This document shows, piece by piece, positions 24,272 through 35,439 of a stretch of 64,000 bases of DNA (the stretch's first letter is position 1; each line of letters starts with the position of its first letter). Location of the stretch: the NCBI GenBank assembly GCA_949152475.1, contig OX424569.1, positions 23,667,950 through 23,731,949 on the forward strand. Reading direction: 5' to 3'. Source of the DNA: Terebella lapidaria (Eukaryota > Annelida > Polychaeta > Terebellida > Terebellidae). The notes below the pieces were generated by a model, which worked only from the letters and a program-made list of their open reading frames with translations, was not told the origin of the DNA and made no database searches. Made by a program: the position numbers and the translations under genes.

Positions 24272-27200
24272 GGTGCAAAATTTCGTGTCATGCAATATCA
24301 GTTACGCTCGAAATGTGGAAGATACTCATCTCAGTCAAATTTAAACTTACCCACTGGCCTGAAAGATGCATACGATATGGTGCCATGGATGAAACTGATA
24401 TATAATACGCTATTTATCAATCATTCGGTGAAATGGCAACTATTCAATTCGCCATTTAAGTGTCCTGCTCGTGTGACGTAACAATGACATCACAGCGTTT
24501 TCAGACACGTTTTGTGAACCCCTTCACAGTCATTATTTGCCCATTTCGTATTATATGGTAACCCCATTCATGCTAATGCACATCCATAAAATACTGGGCT
24601 TGTTACCTTTCATGGCTGGCTTCAGATGGCATTCAAAGCGGTGAGACGTAACAAGACACCATATCGTGTTAAAAACTCATGGTTTGGCAGTAGCTTTTGC
24701 ATGAATTTCCTGTTCAACAGCGTCAGTTTATCGGAACAATTTCCAATAAAATAATGTTCAAAGTTTAAGAGCGTATACGATTTTCCAAGCAAGCAAAGAG
24801 GGCAAACATAATAATGGCGTCTTTGTTACGTCTTTGCGATCCAAGTCGACACAACTAATTTATGTATTTCGTATTTTTGGGTTGAAAAAACCGCACGAAA
24901 ATGTTCAAAACAAAATTTTATTGTCTCAACATATATCTTTTAATAATTAAATGCATTCAAAACAATTCAATTAATAAAAAAAATATTATTTTCTTTCTTT
25001 ATGATTTCCCAAGCACCAATACTAAAATTCAACGGCCCTCGGCTCCTTAGATGGGTATCTTGAATAAAACATCAATTACTGCATCAACATTGATTAATTA
25101 GTAAATTACATTCAGGTGACTTTGATACATTATGCCTTGCTGGTCAAGTTCGATCAGTGTGGGAGAGTCTGTAGCACATTGGGGAGCTCCTGGATCAGCT
25201 GGAGTACTTCCAGCTGCTGGATGAAGGTTGGCTTCTGGAAAACACTGGAAACGGTCAGGTGCTGTAGGGAGATCAGCTGGGAGACTCCTTAGGACGGCCA
25301 ACTGCTGTGGAAGCATGGCTCCTGGAATCTCCTGAGGACGATCAGCTGCTGAATGAAGGCTGGCTCCTGGTAAATCTTGAAGACGGTCAGATGCTGGAGG
25401 ATGATCAGCTTTTGGAAACTCCTGAGGACAGTCAGCTGCTGGATGAAGGATGGCTTCTGGAAACTCCTAATGACAGTCAGCTGCTGAAGGAAGGATGGCT
25501 CATGAAAACGACGGTCAGATGTTGGAGGATAATCAGCTTTTGGAAACTCATGAGGACAGTCAGCTGCTGGATTAAAGATGGCTCCTAGAAACTCACGTGG
25601 ACGGCCAACTGCAGCTGCTGCGGGAGGCTGGCACCTGGACACTCTTGGAGACGTTCAGATGCTGGAGGATGATCAGCTTTTGGAAACTCCTGAGGACCGG
25701 CAGGTGCTGGATGAAGGAAGGCTCCTGGAAACTCCTGAGGACGATCAGCTGTTGTGGAAGGATGGCTCATGGAAACTCCTGAAGATGGTCAACTGCTGTG
25801 GAAGGTCAGCAGCTGAAAACTCCTGAGGACAATCATCTGGAGGAAGGCTGGCTCCTGAAAACTCCTGAAGACGGTCAGGTGCTGGTTGAAGGTTGGCTCC
25901 TGGAAACTCCCGAAGACTCCTGAAGCTGCAGTCAGATCGGCTGTTGGAGACTCCTGAGGACGGTCAACTGTTGTGGAAGGATGGCTCCTGGAAACTCCTG
26001 AGGACAATCATTTGGAGGAAGGCTGGCTCCCGAAAACTCCTGAAGACGATCAGGTGCTTGTTGATGATCAGCTCTTGGAAACTCTTGAGGACAATCAGCT
26101 GCTAGATGAAGGTTGGCTCCTGGAAACTCCTGAAGACGGTCAGATGGTGGTGGATGATCAACTCTTGGAAACTCCTGAGGACGATCGAATTGCTGGGTGA
26201 AGTCCTGGCTCCTGGAAACTCCCGAGGACGGTCAAGTGCTGTGGAAGGTCAGCAGCTGAAAACTCCTGAGGACAATCATCTGGAGGAAGGCTGGCTCCTG
26301 AAAACTCCTGAAGACGGTCAGGTGCTTGTGGATGATCAGCTCTTGGAAACTCTCGAGGACGATCAGCTGCTAGATGAAGGTTGGCTCCTGGAAACTCCTG
26401 AAGACGGTCAGATGGTGGTGGATGATCAACTCTTGGAAACTCCTGAGGACGATCAACTGCTGGGTGAAGTCCTGGCTCCTTGAAACCCCTGAAGATGGTC
26501 AGCTGCTGAATGAAAGGGCATTCCTGAAGACGGAGAGCTGCTGGTGGACTGTAAGCTGCTGAAAGTTATGTCATTCCTGGAATCTCATGAGGACGGTCAG
26601 CTGCTGGAGAGGCCTGAGGACGCTTTTTTTGCTGCCTGGTAAGTGTGAAACCAGTGTCTCTGTTATATCTGTCTGACAAATGCCCTCAAATTGTTGATGT
26701 TGCATGTCTCAGAAAAACACTGGATGAACCATGTCATATAAAGTAGTGCGATTACTCTGTTTTCATCAAACAGCAGAAATAAAACAATACAACAATTTCG
26801 TCTGAACAATTAGATCACAAACACAATCAATTGTGTGATTTTCAAAGATATTTGTCAGATGTAACAGGACGCAATCGATAAAAACTCCATGTTACATCTA
26901 CTCGCTAGATGCAGGTATATACACCTTAATTTTCTCTGTTATTCACATTATTCTAGTGTGTTAGAACTGCAACAAAATATTTCATTTTTATATCATCGTA
27001 TTTAGAGCTTAGTGCAAGGCAAATAGATCCTAAAGACATAACACCCACACAAAATGTGTAACTGGTGTGTTCGTGTCTATGTCACGTCTGTTCACCCAGG
27101 TCTGGATTTAAATATTTTGGTTTGCATTAGGACGCTGAAGAAAAACACTTCTTTCAAATTAAACAGAATAAGTATAATAGAAATGTACAAATGTTCAATA

Positions 27201-29053
27201 AAACATGGATGGAATAACAAAAAAAACACAATTGCTTCTTTGCTGCGAGGTATGTGTGAAGCTGGTATCCCTGTTGCATCAGTCTGACAAATACTTTTAT
27301 AAATGCTAATATTGTATATTTAGCAAGCCAGAAAAAGTACTGGGTGGAACTATACCAGACTGGTAAAGTAATCAGTATGTTTTCTCCACAATAACTGTTG
27401 GTTGTGACACTGTTACGATTATAATTGCGCACAGACGTATCAGAGAAATGAACGTACTAGCAGATCTTTCATATCTCTGTTACATCCTCCCTCTATTTGT
27501 AATTAATACTGATTAGTATGTGTCGAAAGTGGCACAAACTGATGGCAATTTGTTAGCTTTAAAAGCAGCGCATTTTCCCTGTGAATTTCTGCGAATTTTC
27601 GTGTGAGAATCAGTGCATATTTCGTATTTATGACAAGACGCAACAATACCCAAGCCAGCCGTGTCCTAGTTACACCTCTAATTAAACACCATGTACGTAT
27701 GTATTTTAGAGTGAAAATACCGTGTTACGTAATTTCACAAATGTTGGAATGATAAGCAAACTGCAAATTGATTATCTACGATTTGTAGCGGTGTCGAACT
27801 ATGAAGCAAACAACCATATCGAGAGAAGACGTAAAAGGGACACGATGTCCACATTTGGTGTTCATGTCCTGGTTGCGTCTTTGCTGACCACATGACTTGG
27901 ACATATCCAATGGAAATGATATGATACACCAGTTCCTACAGAGTGTACTGATACTGATATGTATCTCCTGGTATTCACATAGAGTTGTACACAGGCATAA
28001 TGAGGAAAACTCGCAAATTCGCAAATCAGACGTAACATGGAAACTATCCGCTAGTAGCTACTGATGTACGGTTCATATACAGTGGTCACAGACTATGACA
28101 GTTTAGGGCACAAAATTCGGTTGTAAATGGATGTTTCTGGTCTGTAAATGTGCCGTTCGGACAGTAGTCAATATTTTTTCAGCTATAAACATACTTTGTT
28201 CGTGTTATACTCAATATATATGTTGTTTTATCATAATATTTGGCGCTTACTAATACTAACTGACAGACGTAACCACCTATGATCAGTGGCTTGCCTGATG
28301 TGTAGCTTTGAGTTCGGCGCCTGTCTTGTGCTAGTCACGCGATTCGCTGTTGAGATCCAGTGCCCAATTAAAACAAAACCAGCTAAGACGTCAAACACAG
28401 TGAAGGTTGCGAAACATGCCCTAATTTTCTTCGTCATATTTTGATACTTATATCTGTATGTACAGACGTAACAAATTCGGTTGTTTTACAACATCAATAT
28501 CTTGATACACACATTTGAACATTTAACGTAATCCAATCACACCAAATCTTGTTTGTTTCCATTGGTGTTTGATATTTCTGCAGAGTGGCAGGGAGAACTG
28601 AACTTCCCAAGCTCATTGCTTTATCATGCATTGATATAAAACAGACGTAACTTAAGACACGAAACACCATATCACGGAAACTTATGGTATTTGACACATC
28701 TGTAATGTATCTAGCAGTATGACATAATAAATCGATTTAAATATGATGTTTTAACTTTTTGATACCTGGAGTTGAGTATTATTATTAGTCATGGTCAGAT
28801 TTTTGGTTAGAAAATTGCAAAAAACACCATTTTTTTTATCGATGAGACACCGGAAATGTTACGTCTGTCTCTACTCATATGTTCCATATCTCAGTTTCTT
28901 TACAAACAATAGTATCCTAAGCTATATGTTCGCACCATTCTCCTGTTTGTACGTGCGTTATCGTGGTAAATTGCAAGCACAATGATAATGTATTGATTTT
29001 ACGATGAGGAAATTACAGACGAACACTAATTGCATGACACGGAATTTCGCACC
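24272..29053. mobile_element. Large non-autonomous TIR element, copy 1 (4782 bp)
   Basis: The left end GGTGCAAAATTTCGTGTCAT is matched by the inverted right end ATGACACGGAATTTCGCACC, with about 23 of 25 bases paired. It interrupts a family A unit: the uninterrupted consensus reads GCATATATCATTTCC, and here ATAT is present on both sides (24268-24271, 29054-29057), giving a 4-bp target duplication. Inside are subterminal CAGACGTAAC or GACGTAAC motifs near both ends and a 45-bp minisatellite (25100-26620). No transposase frame is visible. Chapaev, Ginger, Sola and Academ are known to make 4-bp duplications, but none is clearly matched. Confidence 0.8.
25100..26620 (+). repeat. 45-bp minisatellite core of the TIR element
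   Basis: Variants of CTCCTGGAAACTCCTGAGGA and CGATCAGCTGCTGGATGAAG are tandemly repeated about 33 times. Where a frame is kept it reads as 15-residue units such as LLETPEDDQLLDEGW, but indels shift the frame several times and no single frame spans the array. I therefore call it a non-coding minisatellite, not a gene. Confidence 0.8.
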
Positions 29054-29358
29054 ATATATCATTTCCTATGTGTCCATAATTGATTCCTAGTCCCTAATCT
29101 CAATAATAAGTGAGATATTAGGCATAATGTGTCCCATTATGAAGCATAGGAGAATTTAACATCGGAAAGTCCTATTTGGGACCCTTCGAGAACATGAAAA
29201 TGGCCGGCAGACCGGCGATTCAGGGGCAACGAAACTTATACATATCACAGAGGTATTTGAGAGAAATCTTTTGAAATAAAAATCTCAACACTGTCTGAAC
29301 AGTTTTTGAGAAAATGGCCGCCAAAGTCAGAAATTGGCCGTTTTTCGGCAAAAATGGC

Positions 29359-32300
29359 AATGAGGTCAAAGGTCAAATTCAAGGTCATCAGAATATTCGG
29401 CATATGTCATTTCCTATATGTCCACAATTGGTACCTAAGCTGTAAAGTCGATAATAAGCAAGATATTAGCCATTTTGTCCCGTGACCTTGAAAATGAGGT
29501 CAAAGGTCAAATTCAAGGTCACGAGAATATTCAGCATATATAATTTCCTATATGTTCACAATTGATTCCATAGCTGTAAAGTTGATAATGAGTGAGATAT
29601 TAGCCATTTTGTCCTGTGACCTTGAAAACGAGGTCAAATGTCAAATTCAAGGTCATGACAATAATCAGCATATGGTGCAAAATTTCGTGTCATGCAATAT
29701 CAGTTACGCTCGAAATGTGGAAGATACTCATCTCAGTCAAATTTAAACTTACCCACTGGCCTGAAAGATGCATACGATATGGTGCCATGGATGAAACTGA
29801 TATATAATACGCTATTTATCAATCATTCGGTGAAATGGCAACTATTCAATTCGCCATTTAAGTGTCCTGCTCGTGTGACGTAACAATGACATCACAGCGT
29901 TTTCAGACACGTTTTGTGAACCCCTTCACAGTCATTATTTGCCCATTTCGTATTATATGGTAACCCCATTCATGCTAATGCACATCCATAAAATACTGGG
30001 CTTGTTACCTTTCATGGCTGGCTTCAGATGGCATTCAAAGCGGTGAGACGTAACAAGACACCATATCGTGTTAAAAACTCATGGTTTGGCAGTAGCTTTT
30101 GCATGAATTTCCTGTTCAACAGCGTCAGTTTATCGGAACAATTTCCAATAAAATAATGTTCAAAGTTTAAGAGCGTATACGATTTTCCAAGCAAGCAAAG
30201 AGGGCAAACATAATAATGGCGTCTTTGTTACGTCTTTGCGATCCAAGTCGACACAACTAATTTATGTATTTCGTATTTTTGGGTTGAAAAAACCGCACGA
30301 AAATGTTCAAAACAAAATTTTATTGTCTCAACATATATCTTTTAATAATTAAATGCATTCAAAACAATTCAATTAATAAAAAAAATATTATTTTCTTTCT
30401 TTATGATTTCCCAAGCACCAATACTAAAATTCAACGGCCCTCGGCTCCTTAGATGGGTATCTTGAATAAAACATCAATTACTGCATCAACATTGATTAAT
30501 TAGTAAATTACATTCAGGTGACTTTGATACATTATGCCTTGCTGGTCAAGTTCGATCAGTGTGGGAGAGTCTGTAGCACATTGGGGAGCTCCTGGATCAG
30601 CTGGAGTACTTCCAGCTGCTGGATGAAGGTTGGCTTCTGGAAAACACTGGAAACGGTCAGGTGCTGTAGGGAGATCAGCTGGGAGACTCCTTAGGACGGC
30701 CAACTGCTGTGGAAGCATGGCTCCTGGAATCTCCTGAGGACGATCAGCTGCTGAATGAAGGCTGGCTCCTGGTAAATCTTGAAGACGGTCAGATGCTGGA
30801 GGATGATCAGCTTTTGGAAACTCCTGAGGACAGTCAGCTGCTGGATGAAGGATGGCTTCTGGAAACTCCTAATGACAGTCAGCTGCTGAAGGAAGGATGG
30901 CTCATGAAAACGACGGTCAGATGTTGGAGGATAATCAGCTTTTGGAAACTCATGAGGACAGTCAGCTGCTGGATTAAAGATGGCTCCTAGAAACTCATGT
31001 GGACGGCCAACTGCAGCTGCTGCGGGAGGCTGGCACCTGGACACTCTTGGAGACGTTCAGATGCTGGAGGATGATCAGCTTTTGGAAACTCCTGAGGACC
31101 GGCAGGTGCTGGATGAAGGAAGGCTCCTGGAAACTCCTGAGGACGATCAGCTGTTGTGGAAGGATGGCTCATGGAAACTCCTGAAGATGGTCAACTGCTG
31201 TGGAAGGTCAGCAGCTGAAAACTCCTGAGGACAATCATCTGGAGGAAGGCTGGCTCCTGAAAACTCCTGAAGACGGTCAGGTGCTGGTTGAAGGTTGGCT
31301 CCTGGAAACTCCCGAAGACTCCTGAAGCTGCAGTCAGATCGGCTGTTGGAGACTCCTGAGGACGGTCAACTGTTGTGGAAGGATGGCTCCTGGAAACTCC
31401 TGAGGACAATCATTTGGAGGAAGGCTGGCTCCCGAAAACTCCTGAAGACGATCAGGTGCTTGTTGATGATCAGCTCTTGGAAACTCTTGAGGACAATCAG
31501 CTGCTAGATGAAGGTTGGCTCCTGGAAACTCCTGAAGACGGTCAGATGGTGGTGGATGATCAACTCTTGGAAACTCCTGAGGACGATCGAATTGCTGGGT
31601 GAAGTCCTGGCTCCTGGAAACTCCCGAGGACGGTCAAGTGCTGTGGAAGGTCAGCAGCTGAAAACTCCTGAGGACAATCATCTGGAGGAAGGCTGGCTCC
31701 TGAAAACTCCTGAAGACGGTCAGGTGCTTGTGGATGATCAGCTCTTGGAAACTCTCGAGGACGATCAGCTGCTAGATGAAGGTTGGCTCCTGGAAACTCC
31801 TGAAGACGGTCAGATGGTGGTGGATGATCAACTCTTGGAAACTCCTGAGGACGATCAACTGCTGGGTGAAGTCCTGGCTCCTTGAAACCCCTGAAGATGG
31901 TCAGCTGCTGAATGAAAGGGCATTCCTGAAGACGGAGAGCTGCTGGTGGACTGTAAGCTGCTGAAAGTTATGTCATTCCTGGAATCTCATGAGGATGGTC
32001 AGCTGCTGGAATATCCTGAGGACGGTCAGCTGCTGGAGAGGCCTGAGGACGCTGTCTTGCTGCCTGGTAAGTGTGAAACCAGTGTCTCTGTTATATCTGT
32101 CTGACAGATGCCCTCAAATTGTTGATGTTGCATGTCTCAGAAAAACACTGGATGAACCATGTCATATAAAGTAGTGCGATTACTCTGTTTTCATCAAACA
32201 GCAGAAATAAAACAATACAACAATTTCGTCTGAACAATTAGATCACAAACACAATCAATTGTGTGATTTTCAAAGATATTTGTCAGATGTAACAGGACGC

Positions 32301-34787
32301 AATCGATAAAAACTCCATGTTACATCTACTCGCTAGATGCAGGTATATACACCTTAATTTTCTCTGTTATTCACATTATTCTAGTGTGTTAGAACTGCAA
32401 CAAAATATTTCATTTTTATATCATCGTATTTAGAGCTTAGTGCAAGGCAAATAGATCCTAAAGACATAACACCCACACAAAATGTGTAACTGGTGTGTTC
32501 GTGTCTATGTCACGTCTGTTCACCCAGGTCTGGATTTAAATAGTTTGGTTTGCATTAGGACGCTGAAGAAAAACACTTCTTTCAAATTAAACAGAATAAG
32601 TATAATAGAAATGTACAAATGTTCAATAAAACATGGATGGAATAACAAAAAAACACAATTGCTTCTTTGCTGCGAGGTATGTGTGAAGCTGGTATCCCTG
32701 TTACATCAGTCTGACAAATATTTTTATAAATGCTAATATTGTATATTTAGCAAGCCAGAAAAAGTACTGGGTGGAACTATACCAGACTGGTAAAGTAATC
32801 AGTATGTTTTCTCCACAATAACTGTGAGTTGTGACACTGTTACGATTATAATTGCGCACAGACGTATCAGAGAAATGAACGTACTAGCAGATCTTTCATA
32901 TCTCTGTTACATCCTCCCTCTATTTGTAATTAATACTGATTAGTATGTGTCGAAAGTGGCACAAACTGATGGCGATTTGTTAACTTTAAAAGCAGCGCAT
33001 TTTCCCTGTGAATTTCTGCGAATTTTCGTGTGAGAATCAGTGCATATTTCGTATTTATGACAAGACGCAACAATACCCAAGCCAGCCGTGTCCTAGTTAC
33101 ACCTCTAATTAAACACCATGTACGTATGTATTTTAGAGTGAAAATACCGTGTTACGTAATTTCACAAATGTTGGAATGATAGGCAAACTGCAAATTGATT
33201 ATCTACGATTTGTAGCGGTGTCGAACTATGAAGCAAACAACCATATCGAGAGAAGACGTAATAGGGACACGATGTCCACATTTGGTGTTCATGTCCTGGT
33301 TGCGTCTTTGCTGACCACATGACTTGGACATATCCAATGGAAATGATATGATACACCAGTTCCTACAGAGTGTACTGATACTGATATGTATCTCCTGGTA
33401 TTCACATAGAGTTGTACACAGGCATAATGAGGAAAACTCGCAAATTCGCAAATCAGACGTAACATGGAAACTATCCGCTAGTAGCTACTGATGTACGGTT
33501 CATATACAGTGGTCACAGACTATGACAGTTTAGGGCACAAAATTCGGTTGTAAATGGATGTTTCTGGTCTGTAAATGTGCCGTTCGGACAGTAGTCAATA
33601 TTTTTTCAGCTATAAACATACTTTGTTCGTGTTATACTCAATATATATGTTGTTTTATCATAATATTTGGCGCTTACTAATACTAACTGACAGACGTAAC
33701 CACCTATGATCAGTGGCTTGCCTGATGTGTAGCTTTGAGTTCGGCGCCTGTCTTGTGCTAGTCACGCGATTCACTGTTGAGATCCAGTGCCCAATTAAAA
33801 CAAAACCAGCTAAGACGTCAAACACAGTGAAGGTTGCGAAACATGCCCTAATTTTCTTCGTCATATTTTGATACTTATATCTGTATGTACAGACGTAACC
33901 AATTCGGTTGTTTTACAACATCAATATCTTGATACACACATTTGAACATTTAACGTAATCCAATCACACCAAATCTTGTTTGTTTCCATTGGTGTTTGAT
34001 ATTTCTGCAGAGTGGCAGGGAGAACTGAACATCCCAAGCTCATTGCTTTATCATGCATTGATATAAAACAGACGTAACTTAAAAGACACGAAACACCATA
34101 TCACGGAAACTTATGGTATTTGACACATCTGTAATGTATCTAGCAGTATGACATAATAAATCGATTTAAATATGATGTTTTAACTTTTTGATACCTGGAG
34201 TTGAGTATTATTATTAGTCATAGTCAGATTTTTGGTTAGAAAATTGCAAAAAACACCATTTTTTTTATCGATGAGACACCGGAAATGTTACGTCTGTCTC
34301 TACTCATATGTTCCATATCTCAGTTTCTTTACAAACAATAGTATCCTATGCTATATGTTCGCACCATTCTCCTGTTTGTACGTGCGTTATCGTGGTAAAT
34401 TGCAAGCACAATGATAATGTATTGATTTTACGATGAGGAAATTACAGACGAACACTAATTGCATGACACGGAATTTCGCACCATATATCATTTCCTATGT
34501 GTCCATAATTGATTCCTAGTCCCTAATCTCAATAATAAGTGAGATATTAGGCATAATGTGTCCCATTATGAAGCATAGGAGAATTTAACATCGGAAAGTC
34601 CTATTTGGGACCCTTCGAGAACATGAAAATGGCCGGCAGACCGGCGATTCAGGGGCAACGAAACTTATACATATCACAGAGGTATTTGAGAGAAATCTTT
34701 TGAAATAAAAATCTCAACACTGTCTGAACAGTTTTTGAGAAAATGGCCGCCAAAGTCAGAAATTGGCCGTTTTTCGGCAAAAATGGC
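29359..34787. repeat. 5.4-kb tandem duplication, unit 2
   Basis: The second unit is 5429 bp. The main difference from unit 1 is an extra 27 bp near 31993-32019 at the end of the minisatellite. There are also scattered substitutions (for example in GCGATTCACTGTTG, which has G for the A in unit 1) and one-base indels. After 34787 the parental family A sequence continues (GGCCGCCATTTAAAAAAA), showing what followed the unit before duplication. Confidence 0.9.
29674..34482. mobile_element. Large non-autonomous TIR element, copy 2 (4809 bp)
   Basis: Same terminal repeats, ATAT flanks and internal organisation as copy 1, with its minisatellite at about 30502-32045. It reached this position by segmental duplication, not by an independent insertion, because the flanking family A sequence is duplicated with it. 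Confidence 0.8.
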
Positions 34788-35215
34788 CGCCATTTAAAAA
34801 AAAAAAGTGAAAATTGAAAAAAAAAAAAAAAAAACCCCTCTTGAAATATGTTACAGTATTTTTGTGCAAAATTTCAGAAAGATCCGATCGTAAACTTTGA
34901 AGATAAAAATGTGGATGGACGACGCAGACGCCGCCGGACGCCGGATGCAACGCCATGCCAATAGGTTATCGGACCATAGGTCCGGTAACCTAAAATTGTT
35001 CATGCCAGACGGACGGACGTACCAAATTTTGAGGTTAAAGGGCTTTTCACATGTTAAATTTCCTATCTTGTGTGGGCCTTTTAACCCCAAATAACACCCC
35101 TAAACACATTTTTCGCCATAAAAGTGGGTTTAGGACTAATTTCCGCTTTTTTAAAAGACAGATGGATGGACGACGGACGCAATGCCATGCCAATAATTTA
35201 TCGGACCATATGTCC
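34483..35215 (+). mobile_element. Family A 3' end modules after unit 2
   Basis: Carries AAAATGGCCGCCA-type sequence, an A tract, the GGACGCCGGATGCAACGCCA block and the terminal palindrome GGTTATCGGACC-ATA-GGTCCGGTAACC (34966-34992). A further diverged end fragment (GGACGACGGACGCAATGCCA) lies near 35168-35215. Confidence 0.7.
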
Positions 35216-35439
35216 GTATAGATCACATGGTTGACCGAAAAATGTGGCATACATGTATAACCTACCACTTTAGACATAATCTGAGCTTTGTACATGTACA
35301 TAGTTTTGAAACATGATTTTATGGCTTACTAGTTTTGGAAGGCATTCAGCCTTATGGAGGCTCACCCAGAATCTAACACACTATCAGGTAGCTTGGACAA
35401 GCTTTCTCGTCTCTTCCCCATCAAGGATGAAAACAGAAT

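Larger units (their letters stand above)
23957..29358. repeat. 5.4-kb tandem duplication, unit 1
   Basis: Every landmark in this block recurs 5402 bp later, or 5427-5429 bp later after a 27-bp length difference in the minisatellite. Unit 1 runs from AATGAGGTCAAAGG in a family A array, through the whole TIR element, to family A sequence ending ...AAAAATGGC. The two units are near 99% identical by eye. The junction at 29358/29359 shows no obvious microhomology. Confidence 0.9.

Noticed and set aside
25307-26562. A repeat protein gene reading LLETPED
   Set aside because: The frame shifts several times along the array, no open frame spans more than about 125 codons, and the same peptide appears in different frames, as expected of a minisatellite.
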